The position numbers and the translations under genes were made by a program. Below the pieces are notes generated by a model. That model did no database searches. It saw nothing but the letters and a program-made list of their open reading frames with translations, and was not told the DNA's origin. Positions 14,115 to 20,909 of a stretch of DNA of 21,234 nucleotides are shown here, piece after piece (the stretch's first letter is position 1; each line of letters opens with the position of its first letter). Source of the DNA: Deltaproteobacteria bacterium. GTDB lineage: Bacteria; Desulfobacterota_B; Binatia; UBA9968. The stretch lies in assembly GCA_005879255.1 (NCBI GenBank), contig VBKY01000226.1:1-21234 (forward strand). The letters are read 5' to 3'.

Positions 14115-15374
14115 CTATTTCTTCGCGCTGACCCGCCAAACTTTGTCGGCGCCATCGTCCGCCACTAGTAAAGAACCATCGGTCCACACTGCCACTCCCA
14201 CGGGGCGCCCGTAAACTTGGCTGCTTCTTGTATCGACGATAAACCCGCTGAGAAAATCCTCGATCGCACCGCTTGGCTTGCCATCCTGAAACGGCACGAA
14301 AGCCACCTTGTATCCTACCAGGTTGGAGCGGTTCCACGAACCGTGCATGCCGATGAATGCCCCACCATGATAGCGTGCCGGAAAAGACTTGCCTTTATAG
14401 AACGCGAGACCGAGCGACGCGACGTGGGAGCCGAGAGCATAGTCGGGCTTGATGGCTTTGGCTACCAGGTCAGGACGCTGGCCTTTTTTTCGTGGATCTT
14501 CATTCTGGCCAAAGTAGGAATAAGGCCAGCCGTAAAACGCGCCGTCCCGGACACTAGTAAGATAATCGGGTACCAATTCGTCTCCCAGCATGTCGCGTTC
14601 GTTGACCACGGTCCATAAAGTGTTCGTCTTGGGTTCCCAATCCATGCCCACGGGGTTGCGCATGCCATTGGCGAACACTCGCATGCCGCTGCCGTCGGGA
14701 TTCATTTGTAGAATAGCGGCGCGCCGCGGGTCTTTTTCATCGATACGCTGCTCGTCGACGTTGGTGGCAGAACCCACGCTGACGTAGATTTTCTGTCCTT
14801 TCGGGTCGGCGACAATGTTTCTTGTGTAATGACCGCCGCCGGGCAAATCCAAAATTTTTTCTGGCTGGTGTTTGATTTGCGTGTCGCCACTGTTGTACGG
14901 GAAAACTACTACGCTATCGGTATTGCCGACGTAGAGGCGGTTACCAAGCAGTGCCATGCCAAATGCCAGATTTAACCGGCGCACGAATACTCGGCGCAAG
15001 TTTGGTTTAGCGCTCTTTTCCGTGTCGCGTAATAGGATGACACGGCTCGTTGATTGCTGCCGCAGAGATTCCATGACCAGGACATCGCCATTAGGCAGGA
15101 CATGAATCATGCGCGGATTGTCGAGGTCGTCGGCAAACAGTGTGACGTCAAATCCGGCGGGCGCGATGGGAGTCTTGCCCTTTGGCCAGGGGATGATCGT
15201 CGGAGGATTGGCGACCGCGCGCGTCGCATTGGGTGGTGGCAGAATTAATTTCTCTGAAGGACCGGTTTCGACAATGTGCGGGTTGGCTTGTTCGGCGGCG
15301 AAGAGAGAAGAGAAACTAACCACAAAGAACACAAAGGTCACAAAACTAGAAGAAAAATTTACCATCATTTTCAT
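14115..15374 (-). CDS. Sorbosone dehydrogenase-family (GSDH-type) periplasmic beta-propeller protein, copy 2
   Basis: A 419-residue exported protein, clearly paralogous along its length to the one encoded just upstream. Family stretches include VTLFADDLDNPRMIHVLPNG, LPGGGHYTRNIVADPKGQKI, GMRNPVGMDWEPKTNTLWTV, YGWPYSYFGQ and GAFIGMHGSWNRS. The end is GSLLVADDGADKVWRVSAKK. The fold is a six-bladed propeller; characterised relatives use PQQ to oxidise sugars or aldehydes, but PQQ dependence is not provable here. Residues about 7-27 are a hydrophobic signal peptide (FVTFVFFVV core, cut near FAA). No ribosome site precedes the ATG, the 40-bp gap upstream and the signal-peptide codons carry a dispersed CACAAAG repeat in opposite orientations, and several Met codons cluster at the start, so the exact start is uncertain. 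It is probably translated from the same mRNA as copy 1. Confidence 0.85.
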   Translation of the reverse strand: MKMMVNFSSSFVTFVFFVVSFSSLFAAEQANPHIVETGPSEKLILPPPNATRAVANPPTIIPWPKGKTPIAPAGFDVTLFADDLDNPRMIHVLPNGDVLVMESLRQQSTSRVILLRDTEKSAKPNLRRVFVRRLNLAFGMALLGNRLYVGNTDSVVVFPYNSGDTQIKHQPEKILDLPGGGHYTRNIVADPKGQKIYVSVGSATNVDEQRIDEKDPRRAAILQMNPDGSGMRVFANGMRNPVGMDWEPKTNTLWTVVNERDMLGDELVPDYLTSVRDGAFYGWPYSYFGQNEDPRKKGQRPDLVAKAIKPDYALGSHVASLGLAFYKGKSFPARYHGGAFIGMHGSWNRSNLVGYKVAFVPFQDGKPSGAIEDFLSGFIVDTRSSQVYGRPVGVAVWTDGSLLVADDGADKVWRVSAKK

Positions 15375-15403
15375 TTTTGTGTTCTATGTGCTGTTTGTGG
15401 TTA
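15317..15403. repeat. Inverted pair of 9-bp-periodic CCACAAAG repeats
   Basis: TAACCACAAAGAACACAAAG begins at 15317 on the + strand, and its relative reads TAACCACAAACAGCACATAG on the minus strand from 15403 inward. The right copy fills the gap between the two sorbosone-dehydrogenase paralogues and touches the ATG of copy 2. The left copy lies inside copy 2, where it encodes the hydrophobic signal-peptide core. Similar 9-bp-period words occur at 18311-18336 and 18383-18412. Confidence 0.6.
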
Positions 15404-15414
15404 AATTCTGCCTC

Positions 15415-16701
15415 TTATTTTTTTGCGGTGATCCGCCAGACCTTGCCGCCACTGTCGTCGGCGACCAGAAGCGAGCCGTCCGACGCCACGGTAACTCCGA
15501 CGGGGCGCCCGTAGGCTTCGTACTTTGACTCGTCGGCGATGAACCCGGTGAGAACATCTTCGATGGGGCCGGTGGGTTTGCCATTGGCAAACGGAACGAA
15601 GGCGACTTTGTAGCCGACCATCTTGGATCGGTTCCATGAGCCGTGCATGCCGATGAATGCGCCGCCCTGGTAACGTTGCGGAAAGGCTTTGCCGTTGTAG
15701 AAAGCCAAGCCGAGTGCCGCCGTGTGCGAGCCGAGCGCGTAGTCTGGCTTGATCGCCTTGGCGACGAGATCGGGCCGCTGGCCTTTTTTCCGCGGATCTT
15801 CTATCTGACCGAAGTAGGAATACGGCCAGCCATAAAAGGCGTCCGCCTTCACGCTCGTCAAATAGTCTGGTACTAAATCGTCGCCGAGCAGATCGCGCTC
15901 GTTGACGACCGCCCACAAAGTTTTTGTTTGCGGTTCCCAGTCCATGCCGACAGCGTTGCGCAGGCCCCTGGCGAATATTTTCATGCCGCTGCCGTCAGGA
16001 TTCATCTCTAAGATCCCGGCGCGTCGCTGATCTTTTTCCCACTCGTTTTCCTCGTCCACGTTGGAAGCGGAACCGACGGCAACGTAGATTTTTTTGCCCG
16101 CCGGATCGGCGAGGAGATTGCGTGTGTAGTGGCCGCCGGCGGGAAGGTCGAGAATCTTCTCACCCTTGCCTTCGATCTTGGTTTGGCCGGCCTTGTACGG
16201 GTAGCGAACGACGCTGTCCGTGTTGCCGACGTAAAACCAATTTCCCAAAACGGCCATACCATGCGGCATGTTCAGTCCGGTCAAGAAAACTTCGCGGACG
16301 TCGGGCTTGCCATCTCCGCTGGTGTCGCGGAAAAGCGTAATCCGGTTGCCTGATTTCTCGGGGCGATCGGCACGCCCGGGCCACTCACGAGTCGCTTCTA
16401 CCACGAGTATGTCTTTGTTGGGCAACACGTACGCCTGGCGCGGGTTATCAAGATTCTCGGCGAATAAACTCACTTCGAAGCCCGGAGCGGCGACGGGCAT
16501 TTTTCCCTTGGGCCAGCCAATGACTTTTGAATTATTCCGGGCCGAAGGCGTAGCGAAAGGCATCGGCAGCTGGAGTTGGTCAGAAGGACCAGTGCCGGGC
16601 GCGTAGTTGACCTTGAGTAAATCGTTTCGAGCGGTTGCGCAAGAAAAAGTTCCTGCGGCAACCAACACAAGTGCGATCGCGGGCAAGGATCGATAGAACA
16701 T
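15415..16701 (-). CDS. Sorbosone dehydrogenase-family (GSDH-type) exported beta-propeller protein, copy 1
   Basis: A 428-residue protein with a strong AAGGAGG site about eight bases before its ATG. The N-terminus is a signal sequence (FYRSLPAIALVLVAAGTFSC), in which C21 might be a lipoprotein cysteine, although the TFSC box is not canonical. The mature protein shows the propeller landmarks VSLFAENLDNPRQAYVLPNK, LPAGGHYTRNLLADPAGKKI, GLRNAVGMDWEPQTKTLWAV, YGWPYSYFGQIEDPRKKGQR and GAFIGMHGSWNRS, ending GSLLVADDSGGKVWRITAKK. It is the leading gene of a tandem pair, with copy 2 following after 40 bp. Family members oxidise sugars or aldehydes in the periplasm, many with PQQ. No cytochrome or PQQ gene is near. 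It diverges from the UbiD gene. Confidence 0.88.
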   Translation of the reverse strand: MFYRSLPAIALVLVAAGTFSCATARNDLLKVNYAPGTGPSDQLQLPMPFATPSARNNSKVIGWPKGKMPVAAPGFEVSLFAENLDNPRQAYVLPNKDILVVEATREWPGRADRPEKSGNRITLFRDTSGDGKPDVREVFLTGLNMPHGMAVLGNWFYVGNTDSVVRYPYKAGQTKIEGKGEKILDLPAGGHYTRNLLADPAGKKIYVAVGSASNVDEENEWEKDQRRAGILEMNPDGSGMKIFARGLRNAVGMDWEPQTKTLWAVVNERDLLGDDLVPDYLTSVKADAFYGWPYSYFGQIEDPRKKGQRPDLVAKAIKPDYALGSHTAALGLAFYNGKAFPQRYQGGAFIGMHGSWNRSKMVGYKVAFVPFANGKPTGPIEDVLTGFIADESKYEAYGRPVGVTVASDGSLLVADDSGGKVWRITAKK

Positions 16702-16808
16702 GGAAATGTCCTCCTTTTTCTTTTCGATCGAGCGACTTTGAAATCTCTACCGGGGAAAAAGCAATATACAACAAATGCCGCGGTGCGGAAACGCGTGCAA
16801 TGAATCGG

Positions 16809-16837
16809 TTGTGCACGGTCTATGTCCGTTCTAATAT
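16809..16837 (+). promoter_or_regulatory. Possible promoter of the UbiD-family gene
   Basis: TTGTGC (16809-16814) and TAATAT (16832-16837) are 17 bp apart, with modest matches to consensus (3/6 and 4/6). The leader to the GGAGGAGG ribosome site (16849-16856) would be very short. This is a weak call. Confidence 0.25.
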
Positions 16838-16861
16838 CGGCTCCGATCGGAGGAGGCATGC

Positions 16862-18292
16862 ATGCATTACCGTGATTTGCGCGGTTGGTTGGATAGCGTG
16901 GACTCGTTCGGCGAGCTTCGAATTGTCGAAGGCGCCGATTGGAATCACGAAATCGGCGCGGTGGCGGAAGTTGCCGCGCACATCGATCCGCCGCCGGCGG
17001 TGCTGTTCGACAAGATCAAAGACTACCCGCCGGGCCGGCGGGTTCTGACCGGCGTTCACAACCCGACGCTCAAGCGTCAATGTCTCACCAATCATTTACC
17101 GCTCGATTACAGCCGCGATCAATTCATCGATGCTTGGAAGAAGCGCTTAGATAAGCCGAAGATGATTCCACCGCGAGTGGTCGACTCGGGTCCGCTGATG
17201 GAAAACGTCTTGGAGGGCAAAGACATCGATCTCTTGTCGCTGCCCGCGCCGTTTTGGCACGAAGGAGATGGCGGCCGCTATATCGGCTCGCTCGACATCA
17301 CGATCAGTCGTGATCCGGACGAAGGCTGGATTAATCTCGGCTGTTATCGCGTGATGGTGGACGATCGCGATACGCTGGCGCTTTATATCTCTCCTGGCCA
17401 TCACGGCAATATTCACCGGCAGAAATATTTTGACCAAGGCGAACCATTTCCGGTTGCCATCAGTTTCGGTCCGGATCCGCTGCTGTGGTTTTTCAGCCAG
17501 ATGGAAATTCCCACTGGAGAATCGGAATATGACTACGCCGGTGGCGTGCGCGGCGAACCGTTCGAAGTTGTTCGCGGCGAACACACCGGGCTACCGATTC
17601 CGGCTTACTCAGAAGTGGCCATCGAAGGTGAAGTGATACCAGGCACGAAAATTCCCGAGGGACCCTTCGGCGAATTCACCGGGTACTACGCTGGTGGTCA
17701 TCGTTCCGAGCCGATACTCAAAGTAAAGCGGCTCATGTACCGCAACGACCCGATCATCACCGGCGCGCCGCCATTCCGCCCTGCTGCAGGCGCGGAGAAC
17801 AATCTGATTCGCGCCGCTTATATTTGGCATTACCTGGAGAAAGCCGGAGTGCCCGACGTGCGCGGCGTCGCATACTATCAAACGCGCATGCTCGTCGTCG
17901 TCGCCATCAAGCAGCGCTATCCGGGCCATGCGCGGCAGGCGGCGCTGATTGCCTCCCAATGTCGCGCCGCGGCATTGCTCACGCGTTACGTTGTCGTCGT
18001 CGACGAAGACATCAATATCTGGGACAGCAATGAGCTCTTGTGGGCGCTGTGCACGCGCACGGATCCAGCGAAGGATATCGACATCATGCGGCGCTGCTGG
18101 AGCAACCCCATCGATCCGATCATTCCGACCAGTGAGCGCGGTTTTCAGTCGCGCGGGATTATCGACGCATGCAAGCCTTACGAATGGATGAGTGAATTTC
18201 CGAAAGTTTCGGGGGCCAGCGAAGAATTGAAGCAAAAGGTCGCCGCGAAGTTCGGCGCGAGTCTCGCGGGGAAGAAGAATCAAGAGATTTAG
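16862..18292 (+). CDS. UbiD-family prenylated-FMN-dependent decarboxylase
   Basis: A 476-residue protein of normal UbiD length. The ATG follows GGAGGAGG by five bases. Conserved elements appear in order: RDLRGWLDSVDSFGELRIV at the N-terminus, ISRDPDEGWINLGCYRVMV (149-166), which contains the active-site Arg R163, SPGHHGNIHRQKY (178-189), and IPEGPFGEFTGYYAGGHR (264-281), which carries the Glu pair E266/E271 of the catalytic E-R-E network. GAPPFRPAAGAENNL and the C-terminal DEDINIWDSNELLWA region are also typical. The family reversibly decarboxylates aromatic or alpha,beta-unsaturated acids with prenyl-FMN made by a UbiX-type enzyme, which is not in the window. It is followed by an orphan binding protein and, further on, a racemase-fold protein, which suggests a carboxylic-acid theme. 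The stop codon overlaps the start of a dispersed repeat. Confidence 0.93.
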   Translation: MHYRDLRGWLDSVDSFGELRIVEGADWNHEIGAVAEVAAHIDPPPAVLFDKIKDYPPGRRVLTGVHNPTLKRQCLTNHLPLDYSRDQFIDAWKKRLDKPKMIPPRVVDSGPLMENVLEGKDIDLLSLPAPFWHEGDGGRYIGSLDITISRDPDEGWINLGCYRVMVDDRDTLALYISPGHHGNIHRQKYFDQGEPFPVAISFGPDPLLWFFSQMEIPTGESEYDYAGGVRGEPFEVVRGEHTGLPIPAYSEVAIEGEVIPGTKIPEGPFGEFTGYYAGGHRSEPILKVKRLMYRNDPIITGAPPFRPAAGAENNLIRAAYIWHYLEKAGVPDVRGVAYYQTRMLVVVAIKQRYPGHARQAALIASQCRAAALLTRYVVVVDEDINIWDSNELLWALCTRTDPAKDIDIMRRCWSNPIDPIIPTSERGFQSRGIIDACKPYEWMSEFPKVSGASEELKQKVAAKFGASLAGKKNQEI

Positions 18293-18310
18293 CCGCAGAG
18301 AAGGCAGCGA

Positions 18311-18359
18311 CCACAAAAGGCGCAAAGGTCACAAAGTAGGGGCGCGATTCATCGCGCCC
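18311..18359 (+). repeat. Composite repeat: 9-bp-periodic CACAAAG array joined to GTAGGGGCG palindrome
   Basis: CCACAAAAGGCGCAAAGGTC starts an array of 9-bp units to 18336. Directly joined is GTAGGGGCG (18336-18344), forming a perfect hairpin GGGCGCGAT (18340-18348), TC, ATCGCGCCC (18351-18359). It lies between UbiD and the binding-protein gene. There is no T-run, but the hairpin could still slow or stop transcription. Confidence 0.65.
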
Positions 18360-18382
18360 TCAATCCGAAGACAGAAAACCAT

Positions 18383-18412
18383 TTAGCCGCAAAGGGCGCA
18401 AAGAGCGCAAGA
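18383..18412 (+). repeat. 9-bp-periodic CGCAAAG array
   Basis: TTAGCCGCAAAGGGCGCAAA begins at 18383. The units CGCAAAGGG, CGCAAAGAG and CGCAAGATA repeat with a 9-bp period. The array ends five bases before the ATG chosen for the next gene and replaces any ribosome site there. Confidence 0.6.
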
Positions 18413-18417
18413 TAAAA

Positions 18418-19437
18418 ATGAGGCACCAAGAGCTCGGATATCGTGATGTAGGGGCGACCGGCTGGTCGCCCTTTCCCAGAAAAAAGCTGCTGACGCTGCC
18501 ATTGTTCACGCTGACTATTGTGGTTGGCTTGTATCCGGGGCTCCACGCCCAACAAGATAAGAAACCTCTGGAGCGAGTTCGAATCACGGTGCCGGCAAAA
18601 TCTCTGACCTTCATGCCATACTATTTTGGCAAGGCGCACGGCATCTTCGCCAAGGAAGGGATCGATTTAGAGATCATCGTTATGCGGCCGCCGCTGGGCG
18701 TGACAGCGCTGGTGGCGGGAGATCTTGATTATTCCGCAGCCGGAGGAGTGTCGGTACGCGCCGCGATGAAGGGCGTTCCGCTTCGAACTGTGACGTTCAT
18801 TCAAACTCGCTTGAGCTTCAGCCTCGTCGGCCAGCCCGGCATGACTCCGGCTAGAATAAAGAACGTCGCCGTCAGCGGCATCGGATCCTTGGCCCATTAT
18901 GCCGCGATCACCGTCTTGAAAAGATTGAACAACGAAAAGGTTGCTTACATTTCGACGAACACCACAGCAAGCAACTACACCGCTCTATTGGGTAAAGCCG
19001 TCGAGGCCGCGATACTTACCCCGCCCTACACTTCCATGGCAACCTTGGCAGGCTATGTGGATCTAGGAAACACCTTCGATGTGCGCGATCTGCAAGGCGG
19101 GTTGGTGGCGCGCGCGCCGTACCTTCAAGATCACCGCGAGCAAGTGAAATCGGTAATCCGGAGCACGCTTCGAAGCATGGATAGTATCGTCAAAAATGAG
19201 GCAGAGGTTATTCCGTATTTGCAAAGAGATTTCGGTCTCGAGCCGAAGATCGCCGCCGATACGTTCAAAATCTTGAAGCAGGTGGTAAATTCGGATGGCG
19301 ATATTGAAGAAGCCGTGTTGAAATCTATTATCGACAAGATCAGGCAAGAATCCGGTATTAGCGCTGAAGTTCCCGCCGACCGTCTCGTCGATTTGTCGAT
19401 CCTGCGCGAGGTGCGAGCCGAGTTGCGGAAGCGCTAG
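18418..19437 (+). CDS. NitT/TauT-type ABC transporter substrate-binding protein, second copy
   Basis: A 339-residue exported protein of the NMT1/SsuA-like fold. Mature landmarks are VRITVPAKSLTFMPYYFGKA, HGIFAKEGIDLEIIVM, LVAGDLDYSAAGGVSVRAAM and SGIGSLAHYAAITVLKRL. The hydrophobic signal core LLTLPLFTLTIVVGLYPG sits about 23 residues from the ATG, behind an odd N-terminus whose codons (residues 11-19) coincide with a GTAGGGGCG palindromic repeat at 18448-18471. The ATG has no ribosome site. The true start may be a TTG or CTG nearer the core, or the repeat insertion created a new N-terminus. No permease or ATPase is next to it. It is co-directional with UbiD and the TPR and racemase-fold genes. 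It is clearly divergent in sequence from the binding protein at 7523 and so is not a recent duplicate. The ligand is unknown. Confidence 0.82.
   Translation: MRHQELGYRDVGATGWSPFPRKKLLTLPLFTLTIVVGLYPGLHAQQDKKPLERVRITVPAKSLTFMPYYFGKAHGIFAKEGIDLEIIVMRPPLGVTALVAGDLDYSAAGGVSVRAAMKGVPLRTVTFIQTRLSFSLVGQPGMTPARIKNVAVSGIGSLAHYAAITVLKRLNNEKVAYISTNTTASNYTALLGKAVEAAILTPPYTSMATLAGYVDLGNTFDVRDLQGGLVARAPYLQDHREQVKSVIRSTLRSMDSIVKNEAEVIPYLQRDFGLEPKIAADTFKILKQVVNSDGDIEEAVLKSIIDKIRQESGISAEVPADRLVDLSILREVRAELRKR
18448..18471 (+). repeat. GTAGGGGCG palindromic repeat inside the binding-protein N-terminus
   Basis: GTAGGGGCG (18448-18456) with a perfect hairpin GGGCGACC (18452-18459), loop GGCT, GGTCGCCC (18464-18471). 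It is read through as codons of the neighbouring gene. Confidence 0.7.
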
Positions 19438-19512
19438 CGTAGAGTATTGCATGACCGAGGGCTGGATGATTAACATCCTTTCTATTAAACCTATCAAGAC
19501 GGAGGTTATCCC

Positions 19513-19980
19513 ATGAAGCGTATGTTGACTATTGTAACAGTGATAATCGGTTTGGCATTGAGCCATTATGTGGCTTTTGCCGATATGCCGCCGCCGAAAG
19601 ATAAAAATGAGAATCCAAATATCGCCGCGGCACGAAAGTCCATCGAAGCAAAGGATTTCAAAGCCGCGGTGGGACAATTGACGAAGGCTGTTCAGGAAGA
19701 GCCCAAAAACGCCGACGCGCACAGCATGCTCGGATACAGCTACCGAAAGCTCGGCACCTTCGATAAGTCGATGGAGCACTATCAGACGGCGCTTAAGATC
19801 GATTCCGGCCATCGCAGCGCGCACGAGTATCTCGGTGAGCTCTATCTGGACATGGATCAGCCCGATAACGCCGAGAAGCAACTGGCAGCCTTGAAAAAGG
19901 CCTGTCCGTTCTTCGGGAAATGCGAAGAGTACGAGGATCTCAAAAAAGCGGTCGATAGTTATAAGGCGAAAAAGAAATAG
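19513..19980 (+). CDS. Exported TPR-repeat protein with C-terminal Cys pair
   Basis: A 155-residue protein with GGAGG before its ATG. The signal peptide is MKRMLTIVTVIIGLALSHYV with cleavage around AFA-DMPPP. About three TPR units follow: residues about 36-67 (ARKSIEAKDFKAAVGQLTKA), 68-101 (AHSMLGYSYRKLGTFDKSME) and 102-132 (AHEYLGELYLDMDQPDNAEK). The end carries C131-PFFGK-C137-EEYEDL, a Cys pair that I recognise as recurrent at the end of small exported TPR proteins. It may form a disulfide or a metal site, but this is not established. It probably acts in the periplasm as a protein-interaction scaffold, with partner unknown. It sits 75 bp after the binding-protein gene and 42 bp before the racemase-fold gene on the same strand. 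Confidence 0.87.
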   Translation: MKRMLTIVTVIIGLALSHYVAFADMPPPKDKNENPNIAAARKSIEAKDFKAAVGQLTKAVQEEPKNADAHSMLGYSYRKLGTFDKSMEHYQTALKIDSGHRSAHEYLGELYLDMDQPDNAEKQLAALKKACPFFGKCEEYEDLKKAVDSYKAKKK

Positions 19981-20009
19981 GAAGATCGATGATAGAGGAT
20001 CGAGGATCG
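19981..20009 (+). repeat. GATCGA/GAGGATC short tandem words
   Basis: GAAGATCGATGATAGAGGAT starts right after the TPR stop, with two exact GAGGATC units followed by GA. It is low-complexity and intergenic, like the short-period repeats elsewhere in the window. Confidence 0.4.
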
Positions 20010-20022
20010 ACGGAGGTTAGGT

Positions 20023-20745
20023 ATGGTTGATGATGTGAAAGCACGGATCGGTTTTGTCAGCGGCGGCGCCGGGTCGATGCCGCACTACAATAGCTTTTTG
20101 CCGATTGTTCCGAAGGAAATTGAGATCGATTTTCAGGGTCTGGAGCTCTACGGCAAGTCGCTGTATGAGATCGCGGACAAGAAAGAAATTATCGTTCGTC
20201 GCGTCAGTGAATTCGTCGCGAATCGGGGATGGAACGGGGTCATCGTTACCGCTGCGCCAACGGAGGTTCTAAATCCAGGGCTCTTTGATTCACTCAAAGC
20301 GGCTTTGTCGGTACCATTCACTACCGCGCTTCACGCCTGCGTCGAGGCATTGCGAGTTTATTCGGCGCCGCGAGTGCTGTTGCTCACGCCCTTTGATGCG
20401 CGCTTGAATGAACTGATTGTTCAACATCTGCAAAAAGTCGGCGTGACGGCGATAGCGCCGCATTCGTTCGAGGAACTGGCGGTGCCAAAGCGCATGACGC
20501 CGGATGAGGTGTTTGAACTTACGAAAAAGAATTTGGCTGCGGTCGGCAAAGTCGATGCGATTTATTTCCAAGGCGCCGTGCTCGATCCGATCAAATGCCT
20601 GGACCGGATTGAGTCCGAACTGACCGCGACCGTTATTGCGAGCAATCCCGCGATGTTTTGGTACGTGCTTTCCAAAGTCGGTCTGAAATATCCGATGAGC
20701 GGGTATGGCCGGCTGCTGCGCGAGTGGCCGGCGGTGAGCGAGTGA
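20023..20745 (+). CDS. Asp/Glu racemase / maleate isomerase / arylmalonate decarboxylase-fold protein lacking the usual cysteines
   Basis: A 240-residue cytosolic protein with GGAGG six bases before its ATG. It has the family layout of the maleate isomerase/AMDase branch: RIGFVSGGAGSMPHYNSFLP at the start, GLELYGKSLYEIADKKEIIV, WNGVIVTAAPTEV (70-82), SAPRVLLLTPFDARLNE (114-130), DAIYFQGAVLDPIKCLDRIE (178-197) and VIASNPAMFWYVLSKVGLK near the end. At the first catalytic-Cys site (normally xxCTSxS) it reads TAAPT (76-80), and at the second (normally ISCTN) YFQGAV (181-186), so neither Cys appears in place. C106 and C192 lie elsewhere. It may be a decarboxylase-like variant or an inactive binding protein. 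It lies 42 bp downstream of the TPR gene. The substrate is unknown. Confidence 0.83.
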   Translation: MVDDVKARIGFVSGGAGSMPHYNSFLPIVPKEIEIDFQGLELYGKSLYEIADKKEIIVRRVSEFVANRGWNGVIVTAAPTEVLNPGLFDSLKAALSVPFTTALHACVEALRVYSAPRVLLLTPFDARLNELIVQHLQKVGVTAIAPHSFEELAVPKRMTPDEVFELTKKNLAAVGKVDAIYFQGAVLDPIKCLDRIESELTATVIASNPAMFWYVLSKVGLKYPMSGYGRLLREWPAVSE

Positions 20746-20747
20746 AC

Positions 20748-20792
20748 GTTGTTCAAATCGTTCAAGGTGTTCAAGCAGTTCAAGCCGTTAAA
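20748..20792 (+). repeat. GTTCAA 9-bp tandem repeat (five units)
   Basis: Five consecutive 9-bp units of the form NNNGTTCAA (the last one GCCGTTAAA) begin two bases after the racemase-fold stop. The three leading bases vary and GTTCAA is constant. Period 9 keeps frame on either strand. Confidence 0.75.
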
Positions 20793-20879
20793 AAGATTTG
20801 ATGCGTGTCTTACCGTCATTCGGCCAAGCTGGCCGCGATTCCGCCAGAGGTGGATCAGCCGCAGGCTGAAGCTACCGAT

Positions 20880-20906
20880 GTAGGGGCGGGTTTCAAACCC
20901 GCCCTA
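20880..20906 (+). repeat. GTAGGGGCG palindromic repeat (perfect hairpin copy)
   Basis: GTAGGGGCG (20880-20888) with GGGCGGGTTT (20884-20893) and its inverse AAACCCGCCC (20895-20904) around a single C. It lies three bases beyond the stop of the convergent hydrolase gene, so it is placed where a terminator would be, though no T-run follows. Confidence 0.7.
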
Positions 20907-20909
20907 CTG

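Noticed and set aside
19063..19881. A 272-codon minus-strand frame opposite the binding-protein and TPR genes
   Set aside because: It crosses two genes that have family evidence and signal peptides; no ribosome site or recognisable motif.
20748..20792. GTTCAA units considered as a CRISPR-like array
   Set aside because: Units are only 9 bp and directly abut, with no spacers.
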